From Comamonas sp. (GTDB lineage: Bacteria; Pseudomonadota; Gammaproteobacteria; Burkholderiales; Burkholderiaceae_C): a DNA stretch of 36,674 bases. The position numbers were made by a program, and so were the translations under genes. The stretch is from positions 1 through 36,674 of the forward strand of contig JADMKK010000015.1 in NCBI GenBank assembly GCA_015478895.1, read 5' to 3'. Of the stretch, positions 5,542 through 15,093 are shown piece by piece; position 1 is the stretch's first letter; each line of letters begins with the position of its first letter. The notes under the pieces were generated by a model that saw nothing but the letters and a program-made list of their open reading frames with translations, made no database searches and was not told the DNA's origin.

Positions 5542-6066
5542 TTAACGGTAGGAGATTTCAGCACGACGATTTTGCGAGTAAGCGTCTTCAGAGCTGCCAG
5601 GGGCTGCAGGCTTCTCTTCACCAAAGCTCACTGCTTCCACTTGACTGTCGTTGACACCCAACAGTCCCAAGGAACGACGCACGGCTTCGGCACGTTTTTG
5701 GCCCAATGCCAAGTTGTATTCACGACCGCCGCGATCATCTGTGTGACCTTCAATGGAAACTTTGCGAGCAGGATCAGCCTTGATGAAACGAGCGTGGGCG
5801 TCGACTTGACCTTGTGCCTCAGGCTTGATCACGAAGCTGTCAAAGTCAAAGTACACCACACGGCTGACACCACGTGGGCCGCCGTCAGCATCGACTTGCG
5901 AACCGGTCAGATCTACACCGGAAACACCGCTTTGAGCAGTATTGGTGGTGTTGGCTGCGTTGCGGTCTTCAACCGCTGCTGCGTCATCCAGCTTGACGCC
6001 TGAAGAGCAGCCGGCCATCAGGGCGGCTACAGAAATAGCCATAGAAAGTCGCTTAAAAGTAAACAT
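5542..6066 (-). CDS. pal: Peptidoglycan-associated lipoprotein Pal
   Basis: A 174-residue outer-membrane lipoprotein that binds peptidoglycan and TolB. The lipoprotein signal ends in LMAGC with acylated Cys20; a flexible linker precedes an OmpA-like domain at about 65-172. VVYFDFDSFVIKPEAQ and the peptidoglycan-binding block HTDDRGGREYNLALGQKRAEAV are intact, including the Asp and Arg that contact diaminopimelate in the family. The RBS AAGGAG lies 9 bases before the ATG. It follows tolB after a 72-base gap that could hold an internal promoter, and is followed 3 bases later by cpoB. Confidence 0.96.
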   Translation of the reverse strand: MFTFKRLSMAISVAALMAGCSSGVKLDDAAAVEDRNAANTTNTAQSGVSGVDLTGSQVDADGGPRGVSRVVYFDFDSFVIKPEAQGQVDAHARFIKADPARKVSIEGHTDDRGGREYNLALGQKRAEAVRRSLGLLGVNDSQVEAVSFGEEKPAAPGSSEDAYSQNRRAEISYR

Positions 6067-6138
6067 GCAAATTCTCCTTAACTAGAAAACACTAGATAAA
6101 TCCTGTAACGCACCCGAGTCACAAAGGTTTACGTCTAT

Positions 6139-7461
6139 TTAATTTTTTTGATAAGGCCCCCAATCGGGTTCGCGAATATCACCACTTTGGCCAGCCAAGC
6201 GTGCCTTGATCTTGCCATCCAAGGTCGTAGTCATCAGGGCTTCACGGCCACCTTGCTTAGTTCCATAGACAATCAGTCGACTGTTCGGTGCAAAGCTGGG
6301 GCTCTCGTCTTCGACCGTATCTGTCACGCTGACTGCAGTGCCGCCTGCCAATTCCATCACTTGCAGCTTAAAAGCACCACTTACCCGGGAGATGTAGGCC
6401 AACCACCGACCATCAGGACTGACAGCAGGAGAGATGTTGTAATTTCCTGTGAAGGTCACACGTTGTGCCGCGCCTCCAGAGGCCGCAACTTTGTAGATCT
6501 GTGGTGAGCCGCCACGGTCACTCACAAAATAAATGGTTTTCCCATCGCTGGAAAAGCAGGGTTCGGTATCAATACCGTTACTCTGCATCAAACGCGTGGG
6601 CTGCCCCCCTTGAGAGCTGATGCGGTAGAGCTGCGAAGAACCATCGCGTGTGAGGGTCACAGCCAGCGTTGCGCCATCCGGGGACCAAGCGGGTGCGCTG
6701 TTAGAACCGCGGAAGTTAGCTACCAGACGGCGGCGGCCACTGGCCACATCGTGGATATAGACCACCGGCTTGCGCGACTCAAAAGAGACATAGGCCAGCT
6801 CACCGCCATTAGGTGACCACGCTGGCGAAATGATGGGCTCAGAACTTGACAGGGCTGACTGTGCATTCTCACCATCAGCATCTGCTACCCACAGCACATA
6901 GCGCTTGCCCGCCTTGGTGACATAGGCAATACGGGTAGAGAAAATGCCGCGTTCGCCGGTCAGCTTCTCGTACACAAAGTCTGCGATACGGTGCGCGACC
7001 AAACGCAGATCAGCTTGAGTGACAGCATAGCCTTGACCACCCAAGTCCTGCTCTTTCACGACGTCCCACAGACGGAATCGCACGTCATAGCGCCCATCAG
7101 CCAATCGGGTGATGCTGCCAGTCAGTAAAGCATCGGCCGTGCGTTGCCGCCATGCGGCCAGATCTGGGCGCGTGGTTTCGTCCAACAGCTGCCCCGCAGC
7201 ATCGATATTGCGAAACTGGCCACTGCGCTCCAAGTCAGCGCGGACAATTTGCGAGATCTTTTGAGGAGCCCCGTCTTCGCCCCGAAATGCAGGAAGCGCA
7301 ATGGGCAATTGGGTCAAGCCAACGCCCGTTACCTCCACCCGAAACTGCGCCATCGCGGGCAGCATGGGAGTGGCAGCCATAGCCGCCAGCAGGGAACGAC
7401 GCGAAGCCAGCGGGCTTGCCGCTTTGAGAGAGGAAATCAAGGAGTTTTGTTCAGTATTCAT
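6139..7461 (-). CDS. tolB: Tol-Pal system beta-propeller protein TolB
   Basis: A 440-residue periplasmic protein. The signal peptide carries a twin-arginine (R21-R22 in ASRRSLLAAMA) and probably cleaves after AMA38, which suggests Tat-type export although the consensus is imperfect. The N-terminal alpha/beta domain (about 40-170) is followed by a six-bladed propeller made of 'SPAWSPNGGELAYVSFE' and 'APAWSPDGATLAVTLT' type WD-like repeats, ending DIREPDWGPY. TolB binds Pal and TolA. The gene heads a tolB-pal-cpoB-tcdA operon. Unlike many proteobacteria, tolQRA is not upstream; divergent msbA is, so a local promoter must lie in 7462-7598. Confidence 0.95.
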   Translation of the reverse strand: MNTEQNSLISSLKAASPLASRRSLLAAMAATPMLPAMAQFRVEVTGVGLTQLPIALPAFRGEDGAPQKISQIVRADLERSGQFRNIDAAGQLLDETTRPDLAAWRQRTADALLTGSITRLADGRYDVRFRLWDVVKEQDLGGQGYAVTQADLRLVAHRIADFVYEKLTGERGIFSTRIAYVTKAGKRYVLWVADADGENAQSALSSSEPIISPAWSPNGGELAYVSFESRKPVVYIHDVASGRRRLVANFRGSNSAPAWSPDGATLAVTLTRDGSSQLYRISSQGGQPTRLMQSNGIDTEPCFSSDGKTIYFVSDRGGSPQIYKVAASGGAAQRVTFTGNYNISPAVSPDGRWLAYISRVSGAFKLQVMELAGGTAVSVTDTVEDESPSFAPNSRLIVYGTKQGGREALMTTTLDGKIKARLAGQSGDIREPDWGPYQKN

Positions 7462-7598
7462 GCGCAGCCATCATGTGCCGGAATAGGCTACCGGTGCCCC
7501 CAGCATGTTACACATACTTATGTAGGTCTCAGCACAAAGCGGATGTGTCAATGTGTTCGATCATGTACCTGTAACCCACCACGTAAAATGCGCAGCAC

Positions 7599-9368
7599 AT
7601 GCAATCCACCGATAAAAATCTCCGAATGACAGCGTCAGCCACCACCGAGCTGACCCTGCGTGAACGCTTGATGCGCGTTGCCCCCTATTTTGGAAACCAG
7701 CGCATGGCGTGGACCCTGGCAATCGTAGCCACCCTCGTGGGCGCAGCAACCGAGCCCTTGATTCCCGCCCTGCTGCAGCCGCTGCTCGACAGCGGTTTCA
7801 CCAAGGGCACGCTCAACCTCTGGATGGTGCCGGTCTTCATCATTGGCCTGTTCTTTATTCGCGGTGTGGCGCAATTTGCGGGGCAGTACGCTTTGTCACG
7901 CATTGCCAATGAAGGCATGCTGCGATTGCGTAAAGATTTGTTTGAACGCGTGCAAGTGGCGCAGATGGGCTTGTTTGCCAAACAATCTGCCAGTGCGCTG
8001 TCCAACACCGTGGTCTATGAAGTGCAAACCGGCGCGACCCAACTGGTTCAAGCCTTTCTGGCGATCTCACGCGATGGTTTTACGCTGATCGCTTTGCTGG
8101 CCTATTTGCTGTACCTGAACTGGCAATTGACTCTGGCAGTCGCGTTCATTGTTCCTGCTGTGGGCTGGATCATGAAAACCCTGTCCAAGCGTTTGTACCG
8201 CATCACCAAAAGCAGCCAGCAAGCTACGGATGCGCTGGCCTATGTGGTTGAAGAGAACGTGCTGGCACACCGCATGGTGCGTTTGCATGGGGCACAGGCG
8301 TCTCAAGCGCAGCGTTTCCTGGGCTTAAGCCGTGAGCTGCGCAAGCTCAACATCAAATCGACCATTGCTTCTGCCGCCATGACGCCCACGACCCAGCTCA
8401 TGGCTGCCGTGGCGCTGTCTGCGGTGATCTGTATTGCACTGTGGCAAGGCCGCAGCGAAGACGTGAGCGTGGGCAGTTTTGTGGCCTTTATCAGCGCCAT
8501 GCTGATGCTGATCGCACCGCTGCGCCGCATGGCCGACGTGGCCAATCCCATCACGCGCGGCGTGGCTGCGCTGGAGCGCGGCCTGGCCTTGATGGATGAC
8601 AGCAAGTCCGAACAAAGCGGCAGCCAGCAGCCTGCGCCTGTGCGAGGTTCTATTGCGTTGCGCAATGTCAGCGTCTCTTTTGCTGACGACAAAGCGCCTG
8701 CCCTGCAAAGCGTCGACCTGCAAGTGCGGCCTGGCGAAGTGGTGGCCCTGGTGGGCCCCTCTGGCGCAGGTAAGACTACCCTGGTCAATTTGCTACCCCG
8801 ATTCCTGGACGCGACCTCGGGCGAGGTGCTGATGGACGGCGTGGCCCTGGGTGCCTGGGACCTTCCGTATTTGCGCCAGCAGTTTGCCATGGTCAGTCAG
8901 GACGTGGTCATGTTCAACGACACCGTGGCCGCCAACGTGACGCTGGGTGGTGATCTGGATGAAGGCCGCGTCTGGGACGCGCTGGAAGCAGCCAATCTGG
9001 CTGACCATGTGCGCCAGATGCCGCAAGGCATCCACACCGAAGTGGGCCACAACGCAGCGCAGCTTTCGGGCGGCCAGCGCCAGCGCCTGGCCATTGCGCG
9101 CGCGCTGTACAAAGATGCGCCGGTGCTGATTCTGGACGAGGCCACCTCGGCACTCGATACCGAGTCGGAGCGCCTGGTGCAGCAAGCCCTGCAGACCTTG
9201 ATGCAAGGCCGCACTACGCTGGTGATTGCCCACCGCCTCTCCACCATTGAGCATGCTGACCGTGTGGTGGTGATGGAGCGCGGCCGCATTGCCGAGCAAG
9301 GCAGCCACCAGGAATTGCTGGCCTTGAATGGCCTGTACGCCCGCTTGCAAGCGCACAGCCACAGCTAA
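7599..9368 (+). CDS. msbA: Lipid A export ATP-binding/permease MsbA
   Basis: A 589-residue half-transporter ABC exporter that flips lipid A-core across the inner membrane. Six transmembrane helices occupy about 25-330. The nucleotide-binding domain (about 350-585) has Walker A GPSGAGKTT near 385, the signature LSGGQRQR near 488, Walker B VLILDEATSALD near 511 and the switch histidine in IAHRLSTI. It starts at ATG 7599, with ATG 7626 as an alternative; neither has a strong RBS. It diverges from tolB with a 137-base gap. Other ABC exporters share the architecture, but the length and the TMD sequence fit MsbA best. Confidence 0.87.
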   Translation: MQSTDKNLRMTASATTELTLRERLMRVAPYFGNQRMAWTLAIVATLVGAATEPLIPALLQPLLDSGFTKGTLNLWMVPVFIIGLFFIRGVAQFAGQYALSRIANEGMLRLRKDLFERVQVAQMGLFAKQSASALSNTVVYEVQTGATQLVQAFLAISRDGFTLIALLAYLLYLNWQLTLAVAFIVPAVGWIMKTLSKRLYRITKSSQQATDALAYVVEENVLAHRMVRLHGAQASQAQRFLGLSRELRKLNIKSTIASAAMTPTTQLMAAVALSAVICIALWQGRSEDVSVGSFVAFISAMLMLIAPLRRMADVANPITRGVAALERGLALMDDSKSEQSGSQQPAPVRGSIALRNVSVSFADDKAPALQSVDLQVRPGEVVALVGPSGAGKTTLVNLLPRFLDATSGEVLMDGVALGAWDLPYLRQQFAMVSQDVVMFNDTVAANVTLGGDLDEGRVWDALEAANLADHVRQMPQGIHTEVGHNAAQLSGGQRQRLAIARALYKDAPVLILDEATSALDTESERLVQQALQTLMQGRTTLVIAHRLSTIEHADRVVVMERGRIAEQGSHQELLALNGLYARLQAHSHS

Positions 9369-9376
9369 AGACACAT

Positions 9377-9471
9377 AAAAAAAGAGAGCTACCAGCCGTT
9401 GTGTTTGCTTAACTTCAAGTTAAAAAGCATCTGAAATCAAGAAAACACTAGGGGCTATAGCTCTCTTTTTA
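9377..9471. repeat. Intergenic repeat family, copy B
   Basis: About 95 bp with perfect 13-bp inverted ends: AAAAAGAGAGCTA (9379-9391) and TAGCTCTCTTTTT (9458-9470). Read on the minus strand it carries TTTCAGATGCTTTT and CACAACGGC, shared with copies A and C. It lies between convergent msbA and rluE, and the T-tract after each arm would let the terminal stem act as a terminator in both directions. Confidence 0.8.
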
Positions 9472-9484
9472 TTCAAACTCGCCG

Positions 9485-10174
9485 TTAACGGCCTTTGAAC
9501 CAAGCCCCCGGTCTGCGTGCAGACACCACGGGGCTTTTGCTTTTCCGCAGCGGGTTTGCAGGCTGCGCACTCTGGCCATAGCTCACCGGCACGCCACTGG
9601 CGGTGGTGGCTTCGCTGCCCCATTGAATGTCTTGGCGCTCAATCGCCTTCCATTGGCCCAGCGGCAAATCGCCCAGTTCTAAATTGGCAATGCTGCGGCG
9701 AATCAGGCGCAGCGTGGGGTGCCCAATCGCCGCCGTCATTTTGCGCACCTGGCGGTTCTTACCTTCCACCACTTCAATGCTGATCCACACGTCTTGCACG
9801 CTTTTGCGCACGCGCACGGGCGGCTCGCGCAGCGCCACCTCGGGCTGCGGATTAAGCAACTGCGCTTGGCACGGCAGCGTGGTGTAGTCCTCAATCTGCA
9901 AGCCTTCGCGCAGGCGCTGCAAGGCTGCTTCGTCGGGCACACGCTCGACCAGTGCCCAATAGGTTTTGGGCTTTTGGTTGCGCGGATTGAGCAGTTGCTC
10001 AATCAACGGGCCGTCATCGGTGAGCAGCAGCAAGCCTTCAGAGTCTTTGTCCAAGCGCCCTGCTGGATATACGCCCTTGGGCAAATCAAACTCGGCCAGT
10101 GACCGCGCGCCATCCTCCGGCGTGAACTGGGACAAAACGCCAAATGGCTTGTGAAAGAGGATGTACTGGGGCAT
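9485..10174 (-). CDS. rluE: 23S rRNA pseudouridine synthase RluE (RsuA family)
   Basis: A 229-residue pseudouridine synthase of the RsuA/RluE group. The catalytic block GRLDKDSEGLLLLTDDG (about 40-56) contains the nucleophilic Asp. QYILFHKPFGVLSQF at the N-terminus and NRQVRKMTAAIGHPTLRLIRRSI later are the other family motifs. No S4 domain precedes the catalytic domain, as in E. coli RluE, which modifies U2457. The start at ATG 10174 (MPQYILFHKP) is chosen because the open frame further upstream runs into the dsbB terminator. The C-terminal 35 residues are basic and low-complexity. It converges with msbA across repeat copy B. Confidence 0.9.
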   Translation of the reverse strand: MPQYILFHKPFGVLSQFTPEDGARSLAEFDLPKGVYPAGRLDKDSEGLLLLTDDGPLIEQLLNPRNQKPKTYWALVERVPDEAALQRLREGLQIEDYTTLPCQAQLLNPQPEVALREPPVRVRKSVQDVWISIEVVEGKNRQVRKMTAAIGHPTLRLIRRSIANLELGDLPLGQWKAIERQDIQWGSEATTASGVPVSYGQSAQPANPLRKSKSPVVSARRPGAWFKGR

Positions 10175-10217
10175 ACCGAAGGCAAGGATTGGCAAAGGCC
10201 GCCATTGTCGGGCAAAC

Positions 10218-10252
10218 AAAAAGCCCCGGCATGGCAAGCACGTCGGGGCTTT
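10218..10252 (-). terminator. Terminator of dsbB
   Basis: On the minus strand AAAGCCCCG and CGGGGCTTT pair around a 15-base loop, followed by TTTTTG. It lies about 20 bases after the dsbB stop and upstream of rluE. Confidence 0.75.
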
Positions 10253-10270
10253 GGCGCTGCCTCCAATGCT

Positions 10271-10780
10271 TTAAGCGCGTTTGCCACCCTTGAACAGCAG
10301 TATCAGCAGCAAGGCAGCAAAACCGGCAAAGCAGACGAACGACCAATTGGCAATCGTGCCGCCCAGGAATGTCCAGTCGACCGCCGAGCAATCGCCTGAA
10401 CCGCGAAAAATCATGGGAATGGCGCGACTGATGGAGTAGTTCTCGATCATTCCGTAAAAGTCACGGCCACAGCTGGCGAACTCTGGCGGATTCCATTGCA
10501 GCCAGCTTTGACGGGCTGCGACGAAAGCCCCAAAACCCGATGCGGCCAAGCCCAGCACGCTGAACGACTTCCACCAGCCCGCATTGCCCTTGATGGCGCC
10601 CAAGCCCGCAAACATAGCGACCAGTACCAAGGCATAGCGCTGCACGATGCACATGGGGCAAGGCTCTAGCCCTTGCACATGCTGCAAATACATGCCAAAA
10701 GCCAGCAAGCCCACGCAGGCAACGGCAATTAGCGCCAAAGTGCGACGCGGGGCGGTAGTTAACCAGTTCAAAACCTGCAT
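10271..10780 (-). CDS. dsbB: Disulfide bond formation protein DsbB
   Basis: A 169-residue inner-membrane quinone reductase that reoxidises DsbA. Four transmembrane helices are visible. The first periplasmic pair is C41-P-M-C44 in GLEPCPMCIVQRYAL; the second is C104 (EFASCGRDF) and C131 (GSGDCSAVDW). R48, next to the CPMC pair, fits the quinone-interacting Arg of the family. The length is typical. It stands alone between the sulfate operon and rluE, with its own terminator at 10218-10252. Confidence 0.95.
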   Translation of the reverse strand: MQVLNWLTTAPRRTLALIAVACVGLLAFGMYLQHVQGLEPCPMCIVQRYALVLVAMFAGLGAIKGNAGWWKSFSVLGLAASGFGAFVAARQSWLQWNPPEFASCGRDFYGMIENYSISRAIPMIFRGSGDCSAVDWTFLGGTIANWSFVCFAGFAALLLILLFKGGKRA

Positions 10781-10801
10781 GTGGTGCTCGTAATAAGGGC
10801 C

Positions 10802-10826
10802 AAAAAAAGGGCGGCCTGCGCCGCCC
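10802..10826 (-). terminator. Terminator of the sulfate operon
   Basis: On the minus strand GGGCGGC-GCAG-GCCGCCC is followed by seven Ts (plus-strand A-run 10802-10808), 21 bases after the cysA stop. Confidence 0.9.
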
Positions 10827-10847
10827 TGCTCTGTGCAAGAAACGGTG

Positions 10848-11975
10848 TCAGATGCCCGCTGCTTCGTCCAAGAATACCTTGGCGCGGCGTGGTGTCACCA
10901 CCAGAGTCTCGCCTTCGCGCAGTCCCATTGCGTGGAACTGCTGCGCAGGGATTTGCGCCTCAATCAGGTGTTCTGGATCTGCATTGTCCTTCGCTTGGGT
11001 ATCTTCCGAAGCAATTAGTTCCAGGCGCGCAATCGGGCCCACCACAATCGCACGGCTCAGCTGTACGACCAAGCCGGTGGTGCGACCGTTGCCATCGGTG
11101 TTTTGGCCGGGCGAGTAGCGCTCCACATCCAGCTCGTGCGGGCGCACATAGGCAAAGGCACTTTTGTCTACCGCACCATTGGCTTCACTGCTTTCCAGCT
11201 GCATGCCGTCGTCCAGATACACCTGCCCATCTTTGGCACGACCTTTAAACAGATTCACGTCGCCCAAAAAGCCATACACAAATGGGCTGGCCGGGTTGTC
11301 CCACACCTGCTGGGGCGAGCCTTCCTGCTCAATCTTGCCCTGGTTGATGACCACCACGCGGTCGGCTACTTCCAGCGCTTCTTCCTGATCGTGTGTCACA
11401 AAAATCGAGGTGACGTGCAGCTCATCGTGCAGGCGACGCAACCAGCGGCGCAGTTCTTTGCGCACCTTGGCATCCAGTGCGCCAAAAGGCTCGTCCAGCA
11501 GCAACACCTTGGGCTCTACCGCCAAGGCACGTGCCAAGGCAATGCGCTGGCGCTGGCCACCGGACAGCTGCGAGGGAAAGCGATCCGCAATCCAGTCGAG
11601 CTGCACCAATTTCAAAAGACTCATCACCTTTTCTTTGATCTGCGCCTCGCTGGGGCGCTCGCGCCGGGGCTTCATGCGCAGGCCAAAAGCGACGTTCTCA
11701 AACACCGTCATGTGGCGAAACAAGGCGTAGTGCTGGAACACAAAGCCCACGTTGCGCTCGCGCACGTGCACATCGGTCGTGTCTTCCCCGCTGAAGTGAA
11801 TGGTGCCGACATCGGCGGTCTCCAAGCCCGCGATGATGCGCAACAACGTGGTCTTGCCGCAGCCCGAGGGGCCCAGTAGTGCGATTAACTCTCCGGATTT
11901 GATGTCCAGGCTCACATCACGCAGGGCCTGGAAATCGCCAAACTGCTTGCTGACATTGCGAATTTCAATGCTCAT
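10848..11975 (-). CDS. cysA: Sulfate/thiosulfate import ATPase CysA
   Basis: A 375-residue ABC ATPase powering sulfate and thiosulfate uptake. Walker [10 protein letters not shown] (about 34-42), the Q-loop VFQHYALF, the signature [15 protein letters not shown] (about 138), Walker [13 protein letters not shown] and the switch VTHDQEEAL are intact. A C-terminal TOBE-type regulatory domain (about 240-355) contains [14 protein letters not shown], characteristic of CysA rather than PotA or UgpC. It is the last gene of sbp-cysT-cysW-cysA, 27 bases after cysW, with a strong terminator behind it. Confidence 0.95.
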   Translation of the reverse strand: MSIEIRNVSKQFGDFQALRDVSLDIKSGELIALLGPSGCGKTTLLRIIAGLETADVGTIHFSGEDTTDVHVRERNVGFVFQHYALFRHMTVFENVAFGLRMKPRRERPSEAQIKEKVMSLLKLVQLDWIADRFPSQLSGGQRQRIALARALAVEPKVLLLDEPFGALDAKVRKELRRWLRRLHDELHVTSIFVTHDQEEALEVADRVVVINQGKIEQEGSPQQVWDNPASPFVYGFLGDVNLFKGRAKDGQVYLDDGMQLESSEANGAVDKSAFAYVRPHELDVERYSPGQNTDGNGRTTGLVVQLSRAIVVGPIARLELIASEDTQAKDNADPEHLIEAQIPAQQFHAMGLREGETLVVTPRRAKVFLDEAAGI

Positions 11976-12002
11976 GGTCTGTCTTCTTTCATGCGCACCG
12001 CA

Positions 12003-12977
12003 TCAAGCGGTGGGACTTGGCGTGGGGCGCTCGGGAGGCAAGCTGGCCGCCGCCTTGATCTGTTGTTCGTGCTTCCATTCCGCAATCGTCTTGATGACCA
12101 GAGTCACCAGCGCCAGCAGTGCCAGCAAAGACGCTGCGGCAAAGGCCGCGACGGATTGGTATTCGTTGTACAAAATCTCTACGTGCAGCGGGATGGTGTT
12201 GGTCTGACCACGGATATGGCCCGACACCACCGACACCGCACCAAACTCACCCATGGCGCGGGCATTGCACAGAATCACGCCATACAGCAGACCCCACTTG
12301 ATGTTGGGCAGGGTCACATGCCAGAAGGTCTGCCAACCGCTGGCACCCAGCACAATCGCTGCCTGCTCTTCATCATTGCCTTGGGACTGCATCAGTGGAA
12401 TCAGCTCACGGGCAATAAAGGGGAAGGTCACAAATACCGTAGCCAGCACAATACCGGGCACGGCAAAGATGATCTTGATGTCGTGTTCAGCCAGCCAAGG
12501 CCCCATCCAGCCATGTGCGCCAAAGACCAGCACGTACATCAAACCAGCAACTACGGGGGAGATGGAGAACGGCAGGTCAATCAGCGTGGTCAAAAACGCC
12601 TTGCCTTTGAACTCGTACTTGGCGATACACCAAGCAGCTGCCACGCCAAACACCAGATTCAATGGCACCGCAATGGCGGCGGTAATCAACGTCAGTTGGA
12701 TGGCAGACCAGGCATCGGGATCATTCAAGCCCTCCCAGTACGCCTCCAAGCCTTTGCGCAGTGCCTCGGTAAACACTGCAGCCAGTGGCAGCACCAGGAA
12801 CAGGCCGATGAACGTCAGTGCAATGCCAATCAGTACCCAGCGCACCCAGCGCGGCTCGGTGACGGAGAGCTTCTCGGGCTTGCTGCCCTTGGGCGGTGCT
12901 GTCACCTTGTAGGCGATGACTACCAGCACCAAGATCGCCAGCAGCACCTTCAACAAAAAGTAATGTTGCTCGTTCAT
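12003..12977 (-). CDS. cysW: Sulfate ABC transporter permease CysW
   Basis: A 324-residue inner-membrane permease with about six helices. The coupling-helix region [43 protein letters not shown] is the typical EAA motif that docks with CysA, followed by [35 protein letters not shown], diagnostic of CysW. ATG 12977 overlaps the cysT stop (ATGA), so they are coupled; an upstream in-frame start at 13007 would lie inside cysT. The C-terminus has a basic, proline-rich tail longer than usual. Confidence 0.95.
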   Translation of the reverse strand: MNEQHYFLLKVLLAILVLVVIAYKVTAPPKGSKPEKLSVTEPRWVRWVLIGIALTFIGLFLVLPLAAVFTEALRKGLEAYWEGLNDPDAWSAIQLTLITAAIAVPLNLVFGVAAAWCIAKYEFKGKAFLTTLIDLPFSISPVVAGLMYVLVFGAHGWMGPWLAEHDIKIIFAVPGIVLATVFVTFPFIARELIPLMQSQGNDEEQAAIVLGASGWQTFWHVTLPNIKWGLLYGVILCNARAMGEFGAVSVVSGHIRGQTNTIPLHVEILYNEYQSVAAFAAASLLALLALVTLVIKTIAEWKHEQQIKAAASLPPERPTPSPTA

Positions 12978-13861
12978 GCAGGTGCTCCGGTATGGCGGCG
13001 CTGCCAAGCTTGCAAGGCGTTAATCACCAGCAGCAGCACAAAAGAGATCACCAGCATCACCACGGCCACCGCAGTCGCTCCTGCATAGTCGTATTGCTCC
13101 AACTTGCCAATGATGATCAGCGGTGTAATTTCAGACACCATGGGCATGTTGCCGGCAATAAAGATCACCGAACCGTATTCACCCACGGCGCGCGCAAAAG
13201 CCATGGCAAAACCTGTCATCAGCGCGGGCAAGATGCTGGGCAAGATCACTTTGTAGAAAATCTGCCAACGCGATGCGCCCAAGCTGGTGGCGGCTTCTTC
13301 GAGTTCTTTTTCCGAATCTTCCAGCACGGGCTGCACGGTACGCACCACAAATGGCAAGCCAATAAAAATCAGCGCAATCACGATGCCGTTGCGGTTAAAC
13401 GCCAACTGAATACCCAATGGCTCCAGATACTGCCCCACCCAGCCATTCCCGGCCAGCAAAGCGGTCAGCGAGATGCCGGCCACGGCGGTAGGCAAAGCAA
13501 ACGGCAAATCCACCAGTGCATCGACGATTTTTTTGCCTGGAAACTTGTAGCGCACCAGCACCCAGGCAATCAGCAGGCCAAACACCAGGTTCACGCATGC
13601 TGCAAAAAACGAGGTGCCGAAGGTCAGCTTGTAGGAAGCGACAACGCGCGGTGAAGACACTGCCTCCCAGAACTGCAGCCAAGACAGCTCAAACGTCTTG
13701 AAGATCAGCGCTGAAAGCGGGATCAGCACAATGATGCTGAGATAAAAAAGTGTGTAGCCCAAGGTCAGCCCGAAACCGGGCAGAACGCGCTTGGCGCCAC
13801 GCCCACGGCGGGCCGGGGCAGTAGCGCCAAGACTTGGGCTGGCGGGAGGTGCAAAAGCCAT
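12974..13861 (-). CDS. cysT: Sulfate ABC transporter permease CysT (CysU)
   Basis: A 295-residue permease, partner of CysW in the heterodimeric channel. The cytoplasmic N-terminus is alanine/proline-rich with a basic RRGRGAKR patch before helix 1. The EAA loop [36 protein letters not shown] and [20 protein letters not shown] are typical of CysT. It follows sbp after 58 bases and overlaps cysW by the ATGA arrangement. The length is close to the family norm (about 277). Confidence 0.95.
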   Translation of the reverse strand: MAFAPPASPSLGATAPARRGRGAKRVLPGFGLTLGYTLFYLSIIVLIPLSALIFKTFELSWLQFWEAVSSPRVVASYKLTFGTSFFAACVNLVFGLLIAWVLVRYKFPGKKIVDALVDLPFALPTAVAGISLTALLAGNGWVGQYLEPLGIQLAFNRNGIVIALIFIGLPFVVRTVQPVLEDSEKELEEAATSLGASRWQIFYKVILPSILPALMTGFAMAFARAVGEYGSVIFIAGNMPMVSEITPLIIIGKLEQYDYAGATAVAVVMLVISFVLLLVINALQAWQRRHTGAPA

Positions 13862-13919
13862 GGTGTCCCTGTCAGCCTGTGATTGTTGTTATGGATTCGC
13901 CGCAGCGCGGCTGCGTTGC

Positions 13920-14921
13920 TTACTTGCCGGGGGCGTAGATGTCGTCGAACTTGCCGCCATCGTTGAAATGCACTTTTTGTGCTTCGCCCAGTGAACCAAA
14001 GTACTTGCCAACCGTAAATTGCTTCAATGGCTTGAAGATATCCGCATGCTTTTTCAGCACTGCTTCAGAGCGTGGGCGCAGCGCGTGGTTGGCAGCAATT
14101 TCTTGCGCTTCATCGGTGTACAGGTAATCCAGATATGCCTTGGCCAATGCGCCCGAGCCCTTCTTCTCAGCCGTGCGCTGCACCACGGCAACCGGATTCT
14201 CCGCAATGATGGAGCTCGATGGGTACACGGCCTGTACCTTGCCCTTGCCAAACTCGCGGTCGACTGAAATCACTTCAGATTCAAACGTAATCAGCACGTC
14301 ACCAATGTTGCGTTGCAAGAAGATCGCGGTAGCATCACGGCCACCCTTGCCCAGCACGGGCACGTTTTTGTACAGATCTTTTACGAATGCCTGGGCTTGC
14401 TCGTCCGTGCCGCCGGCTTCTCGCACCGAACCCCAGGCTGCCAGATAGGCATAACGGCCATTGCCGCCGGTCTTCGGATTGACGACGACCACCTTCACAT
14501 CCGGGCGCGTCAAATCTTTCCAGTCCTTGATGTTTTTGGGATTGCCATCACGCACCAGGAACAGCATGGTGGATGTCGTGGGCGATGCATCATGCGGAAA
14601 CTGCTTGGCCCAGTCTTTGGCCACCACGCCGTTGCTGGCCAAGAATTCGATGTCGGTGGTGGTGTTGAACGTCACCACGTCGGCGGGCAGACCATCGTTG
14701 ACCGCACGCGCCTGCGCGCTGGAGCCGCCGTGGGCTTGGTCGATCTTGATATCTTTGCCGGTGGTCTTTTTGTAGTGGGCCACAAAAGCTGGGTTGTAGT
14801 CCTTGTAGAACTCGCGGGCTACGTCGTAGGAAACGTTGAGCAACTGGTCTTGTGCACTGGCCATGCCACCGGCAGCCAGCGCAATCGTTGCCAATAGAGT
14901 CTTGAGCTTCAAAGATGTCAT
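13920..14921 (-). CDS. sbp: Periplasmic sulfate-binding protein Sbp
   Basis: A 333-residue solute-binding protein. The signal peptide MTSLKLKTLLATIALAAGGMASAQ is followed by LLNVSYDVAREFYKDYN, the N-terminal signature of Sbp/CysP. DQAHGGSSAQARAV contains the sulfate-contacting loop, with NPKTGGNGRYAYLAAWG and NVPVLGKGGRDATAIFLQRNIGDVLITFE as further family blocks. Sbp (sulfate) is preferred over CysP (thiosulfate) only on general resemblance. It is the first gene of the operon; the AT-rich region 14930-15060 with an 18-bp palindrome is its control region. Confidence 0.93.
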   Translation of the reverse strand: MTSLKLKTLLATIALAAGGMASAQDQLLNVSYDVAREFYKDYNPAFVAHYKKTTGKDIKIDQAHGGSSAQARAVNDGLPADVVTFNTTTDIEFLASNGVVAKDWAKQFPHDASPTTSTMLFLVRDGNPKNIKDWKDLTRPDVKVVVVNPKTGGNGRYAYLAAWGSVREAGGTDEQAQAFVKDLYKNVPVLGKGGRDATAIFLQRNIGDVLITFESEVISVDREFGKGKVQAVYPSSSIIAENPVAVVQRTAEKKGSGALAKAYLDYLYTDEAQEIAANHALRPRSEAVLKKHADIFKPLKQFTVGKYFGSLGEAQKVHFNDGGKFDDIYAPGK

Positions 14922-14992
14922 GGTGTGGTGCCTTACGCAATTGCGTTTTTTTAAGAGATGACTCGCATTGTGCGCACTAGCCTTTAAAACTC

Positions 14993-15010
14993 AAAAGAAT
15001 ATATTCTTTT
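14993..15010. promoter_or_regulatory. Perfect 18-bp palindrome upstream of sbp, candidate sulfur-regulator site
   Basis: AAAAGAATATATTCTTTT lies 72 bases upstream of the sbp start in a strongly AT-rich stretch (14990-15045) that also holds AATTAATC and GGAATATTAAATAAG. Sulfate import operons in proteobacteria are normally activated by CysB-type LysR regulators that bind AT-rich upstream sites, so this is a reasonable operator candidate. A role as a promoter element or a remnant hairpin cannot be excluded. Confidence 0.5.
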
Positions 15011-15093
15011 AAATTAATCAATTTTTGGAATATTAAATAAGTGAGCTACAATCCCTTATAGATAAAGGGCTAGACGCATATTTGATACAAATA

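Noticed and set aside
11991..13088. 365-codon forward ORF across cysW and cysT
   Set aside because: Antisense shadow of two clearly recognised permease genes; the composition (His/Gln-rich) is typical of such shadows.
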